Shown here: positions 61,836 through 64,000 of the stretch, one piece after another
How positions within the stretch are numbered: position 1 is the stretch's first letter
How the letters are laid out: the number at the start of each line of letters is the position of its first letter
Source: Roseibium aggregatum
Lineage (GTDB): Bacteria > Pseudomonadota > Alphaproteobacteria > Rhizobiales > Stappiaceae
Direction of reading: 5' to 3'
NCBI RefSeq assembly: GCF_014692675.1
Contig: NZ_JABFCZ010000002.1
Coordinates: 186,001-250,000 of the forward strand
DNA: 64,000 nt
Notes under the pieces: generated by a model
What the model was told of the DNA's origin: nothing
The model's database searches: none
What the model saw: the letters and a program-made list of their open reading frames with translations, nothing else
Position numbers and translations under genes: made by a program

Positions 61836-64000
61836 TTAGGCGGCCTCCTTCCTTGTCGACGAAGACGGGTTCGGTCACTTCGACCTCGATCGCACCGCCG
61901 GGCATGGGGATGTAAAGCGTTTTTCCGTGAAGCGCGCGGCCGTCCTTGACCATGGCAAGCGCAATGGAGCGGCCGGCGGCCGGGCTGTGATAGGCGGAGG
62001 TCACATGGCCCTCCGCGGACGTGCCCTTGGCCGGATCCGGCACCTTGGTGACCTGGGCGCCTTCCTCCAGAACGATACGAGGGTCCTTGGTAAGGAGGCC
62101 GACGAGCTGCTTGCGGCCTTCGGCGATGAGGTCGGGGCGGGCAAGCCCGCGTTTGCCGACGAAGTCCTTCTTCTTTTTGCCGATCGCCCAGCTCATGCCG
62201 ACATCGTCCGGGGTCACGGTGCCGTCGGTTTCCTGGCCGACGATGATGTAGCCCTTTTCGGCACGCAGCACGTGCATGGTTTCCGTGCCGTAGACGACAC
62301 CACCGAGCTTTTCGATTTCCGCGGCCATGGTGTCCCAGACCATGGTGCCGTGGCGGCGCGGCACGTTGATTTCAAAGCCGATTTCGCCGGTGAAGGAGAT
62401 TCGGAACAGCCGGCAGGGAACGCCGGAGAAGGTGCCGGTCGCCACGCTCATGTGCGGGAAGGCATCAGGCGACAGGTCTATTCCGGAGATGAACGGCGCG
62501 ATGGCGTCGCGGGCGAGCGGCCCCTGCAGGGCGATGACCGCATACTGTTCGGTGGTCGAGGTCACCCAGACATCGAGATCGGGCCATTCGGTCTGCAGAT
62601 AGTCTTCCATGGTGGCGAAGACATGGGCCGCGCCACCGGTCGTCGTGGTCACATGAAACCGGTCCTCGGCGATCCGGCCGATCACGCCGTCGTCGATGAT
62701 GAAGCCGGCGTCGTTGAGCATCAGGCCATAGCGGCAGCGGCCTGGCTTCAGCCCTTTCCACGGGTTGGTGTACATCCGTTCCAGGAATTCCGCCGCATCC
62801 GGGCCGACGACCTCGATCTTGCCCAGCGTCGAACCGTCGAAGAGGCCGACCTTTTCCCGCACGACTTGGCATTCGCGGGCAACGGCGCCGTGCATGTCCT
62901 CGCCGTCCTTTGGGAAATAGCGCGACCGCTTCCACTGGCCGACGTCCTCGAAGACGACGTCATTGTCGACGGCCCACTGGTGGGACGGGGTCTTGCGGAC
63001 GGGATCGAAGAAATCGCCGCGCGATGAGGTGGCGAATGTGCCGAAGCTGGTCGGCGTGAACGGCTGGCGGAAGGTGGTCAGGCCCACCTGCGGCAGGGGC
63101 TTGTCCAGGGCAGTGGAGGCAATCGCCAGGGCGTTCATGTTCGACAGGCGTCCCTGGTCGGTCGCCATGCCGGTGGTGGTGTAGCGCTTGATGTGCTCGA
63201 TGGAGTGCATGCCCTCGCGCACGGCAAGCTTCACGTCCTTGGCGGTGACGTCGTTCTGGTAGTCGACGAAGGCCTTGACGCGGGAGGCATCGCGGTCGTT
63301 CGGCAGGTCTCCGAGGGTGCCGCCTTCACCGGCATGGGCGCCGGTCGCAACCGCATAGGTGCACTTCGCGCTCTTGCCTGTTGCTGATTTCGCGGCGTCT
63401 TCCCCGGCCGCATACCCGTCCTCAAGCACCGCGTTCAGGCCGTAAAGCCCCCGGCAGGCGCCGGCGGAGCGTTCGTTCTGGGGATGAGCGCCCGGAAGGA
63501 AGTTGCCGCTGGCCTCATCCCACACGACCTTGCCGCGGGACTGGGAATAGAGGCTGACGGTCGGGGTCCAGCCGCCGGACATCAGGAGGGCGTCGCAGGC
63601 AACGTCGCCGGCGGAGCTGACGGCCCCGGTGCTGGAAACGTGGCCGAGCAGCGCGCCGGAGACGCGCTTGCGTCCCTGGGTCGCCGTCACGACACAGCCC
63701 GTCCGGACCTTGATATTGCGCGCTTCGGCAATGGTCATCAGGGCTTCGGGAACGATCTTGCGGGTGTCGGCGATGGCCGCGATTTCCACGCCGTTGTCGG
63801 CGAGATCGAAGGCGGCCTGCCAGGCGGTGTCGCAGGCGGTCGCCACCAGCACCTTCTGTCCGGCTTTCACGCCGTAGCGGTTGAGATAGGTGCGCGCCGC
63901 GCCGGCCATCAGGATGCCGGGCCGGTCGTTTTCCGGAAACACCATGGGCCGTTCGATGCTGCCGGCGGCGATCACGACTTCCTTCGCGCGGACCTGCCAC
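61828..64000 (-). CDS. soxA: Sarcosine oxidase subunit alpha (N-terminus outside window)
   Basis: The last 724 codons of the large FAD/NAD-binding subunit that oxidatively demethylates sarcosine to glycine, delivering formaldehyde to THF. The frame is open to the window edge. Visible are the end of the nucleotide-binding half (EVVIAAGSIERPMVFPENDR), a central TYAVATGAHAGEGGTLG region and the C-terminal GcvT folate-binding domain (RMYTNPWKGLKPGRCRYGLM, IALQGPLARDAIAPF, GEIGFEINVPRRHG, EKGYIIVGQETDGTVTPDDV). About 270 residues, including the first Rossmann motif, are beyond base 64000, as presumably are soxB and soxD. Confidence 0.95.
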   Translation of the reverse strand, partial: WQVRAKEVVIAAGSIERPMVFPENDRPGILMAGAARTYLNRYGVKAGQKVLVATACDTAWQAAFDLADNGVEIAAIADTRKIVPEALMTIAEARNIKVRTGCVVTATQGRKRVSGALLGHVSSTGAVSSAGDVACDALLMSGGWTPTVSLYSQSRGKVVWDEASGNFLPGAHPQNERSAGACRGLYGLNAVLEDGYAAGEDAAKSATGKSAKCTYAVATGAHAGEGGTLGDLPNDRDASRVKAFVDYQNDVTAKDVKLAVREGMHSIEHIKRYTTTGMATDQGRLSNMNALAIASTALDKPLPQVGLTTFRQPFTPTSFGTFATSSRGDFFDPVRKTPSHQWAVDNDVVFEDVGQWKRSRYFPKDGEDMHGAVARECQVVREKVGLFDGSTLGKIEVVGPDAAEFLERMYTNPWKGLKPGRCRYGLMLNDAGFIIDDGVIGRIAEDRFHVTTTTGGAAHVFATMEDYLQTEWPDLDVWVTSTTEQYAVIALQGPLARDAIAPFISGIDLSPDAFPHMSVATGTFSGVPCRLFRISFTGEIGFEINVPRRHGTMVWDTMAAEIEKLGGVVYGTETMHVLRAEKGYIIVGQETDGTVTPDDVGMSWAIGKKKKDFVGKRGLARPDLIAEGRKQLVGLLTKDPRIVLEEGAQVTKVPDPAKGTSAEGHVTSAYHSPAAGRSIALAMVKDGRALHGKTLYIPMPGGAIEVEVTEPVFVDKEGGRLNG

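Overview
This 64 kb window is a GC-rich chromosome segment from an alphaproteobacterium, most likely of the order Hyphomicrobiales (Rhizobiales). Protein wording and gene order point to the Stappia/Labrenzia/Roseibium group, but the genus is a guess. The taxonomic signs are the glyA-nrdR-ribD-ribE-ribH-nusB-thiL run, the block bamE | ubiquinol-cytochrome c chaperone - DUF177 - plsX - fabH - ihfA - merR, a K+-independent proton-pumping pyrophosphatase, a fused indolepyruvate ferredoxin oxidoreductase, class I PHA synthase and a heterotetrameric sarcosine oxidase. Most of the window is dense housekeeping sequence with short gaps and several start/stop overlaps.

Layout. 0-6.5 kb: end of an L,D-transpeptidase, a small DUF6898-like gene, then glyA, nrdR, riboflavin genes, nusB and thiL. 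6.6-12.1 kb: a MATE exporter, an MFS transporter, a 0.5 kb gap holding a large three-armed inverted-repeat structure, and hppA. 12.1-17.2 kb: bamE (minus) and the fatty-acid/phospholipid run ending in ihfA and a MerR regulator. 17.3-20.5 kb: small unknown genes and an AT-rich patch with one secreted protein of unknown function, ending at tRNA-Pro(GGG), which looks like foreign DNA. 20.6-30.3 kb: an exopolysaccharide locus (Wzy-like polymerase, polyprenyl-phosphate sugar transferase, glycosyltransferase, Wza-like lipoprotein, Wzc-like protein with a decayed kinase domain, GNAT/CelD acyltransferase, polysaccharide deacetylase). Its parts list resembles holdfast / unipolar polysaccharide loci. 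30.4-39.8 kb: DUF2842, heme A synthase, O-acetylhomoserine sulfhydrylase, a CoA-binding protein, an enoyl-CoA hydratase, an Lrp-family regulator broken by one in-frame stop codon, the divergent indolepyruvate oxidoreductase, DUF3088 and a thioesterase. 40-47.2 kb: rplM-rpsI with a near-consensus promoter, agmatinase-family protein, a thioredoxin/DsbD-like membrane protein, phaC and a lipoprotein. 47.3-54.7 kb: aminotransferase, homoserine dehydrogenase, glpX, recJ, a small membrane protein, a nitrilase-family hydrolase and a NUDIX hydrolase. 54.9-64 kb: PiT phosphate transporter, tungstate transporter tupABC, an endo/exonuclease-family protein, a tandem HD-GYP protein and the soxA/soxG end of a sarcosine oxidase operon that continues past the window.

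How the genes connect. glyA, sarcosine oxidase and homoserine dehydrogenase / O-acetylhomoserine sulfhydrylase belong to one-carbon, serine-glycine and methionine metabolism. plsX and fabH start phospholipid and fatty acid synthesis. The exopolysaccharide genes form one surface-polymer module without a visible flippase. I saw no CRISPR array, prophage, transposase, rRNA or recognisable defence system. The least explained items are the three-armed palindrome upstream of hppA, the AT-rich secreted-protein patch beside tRNA-Pro, and the nonsense-interrupted Lrp gene.
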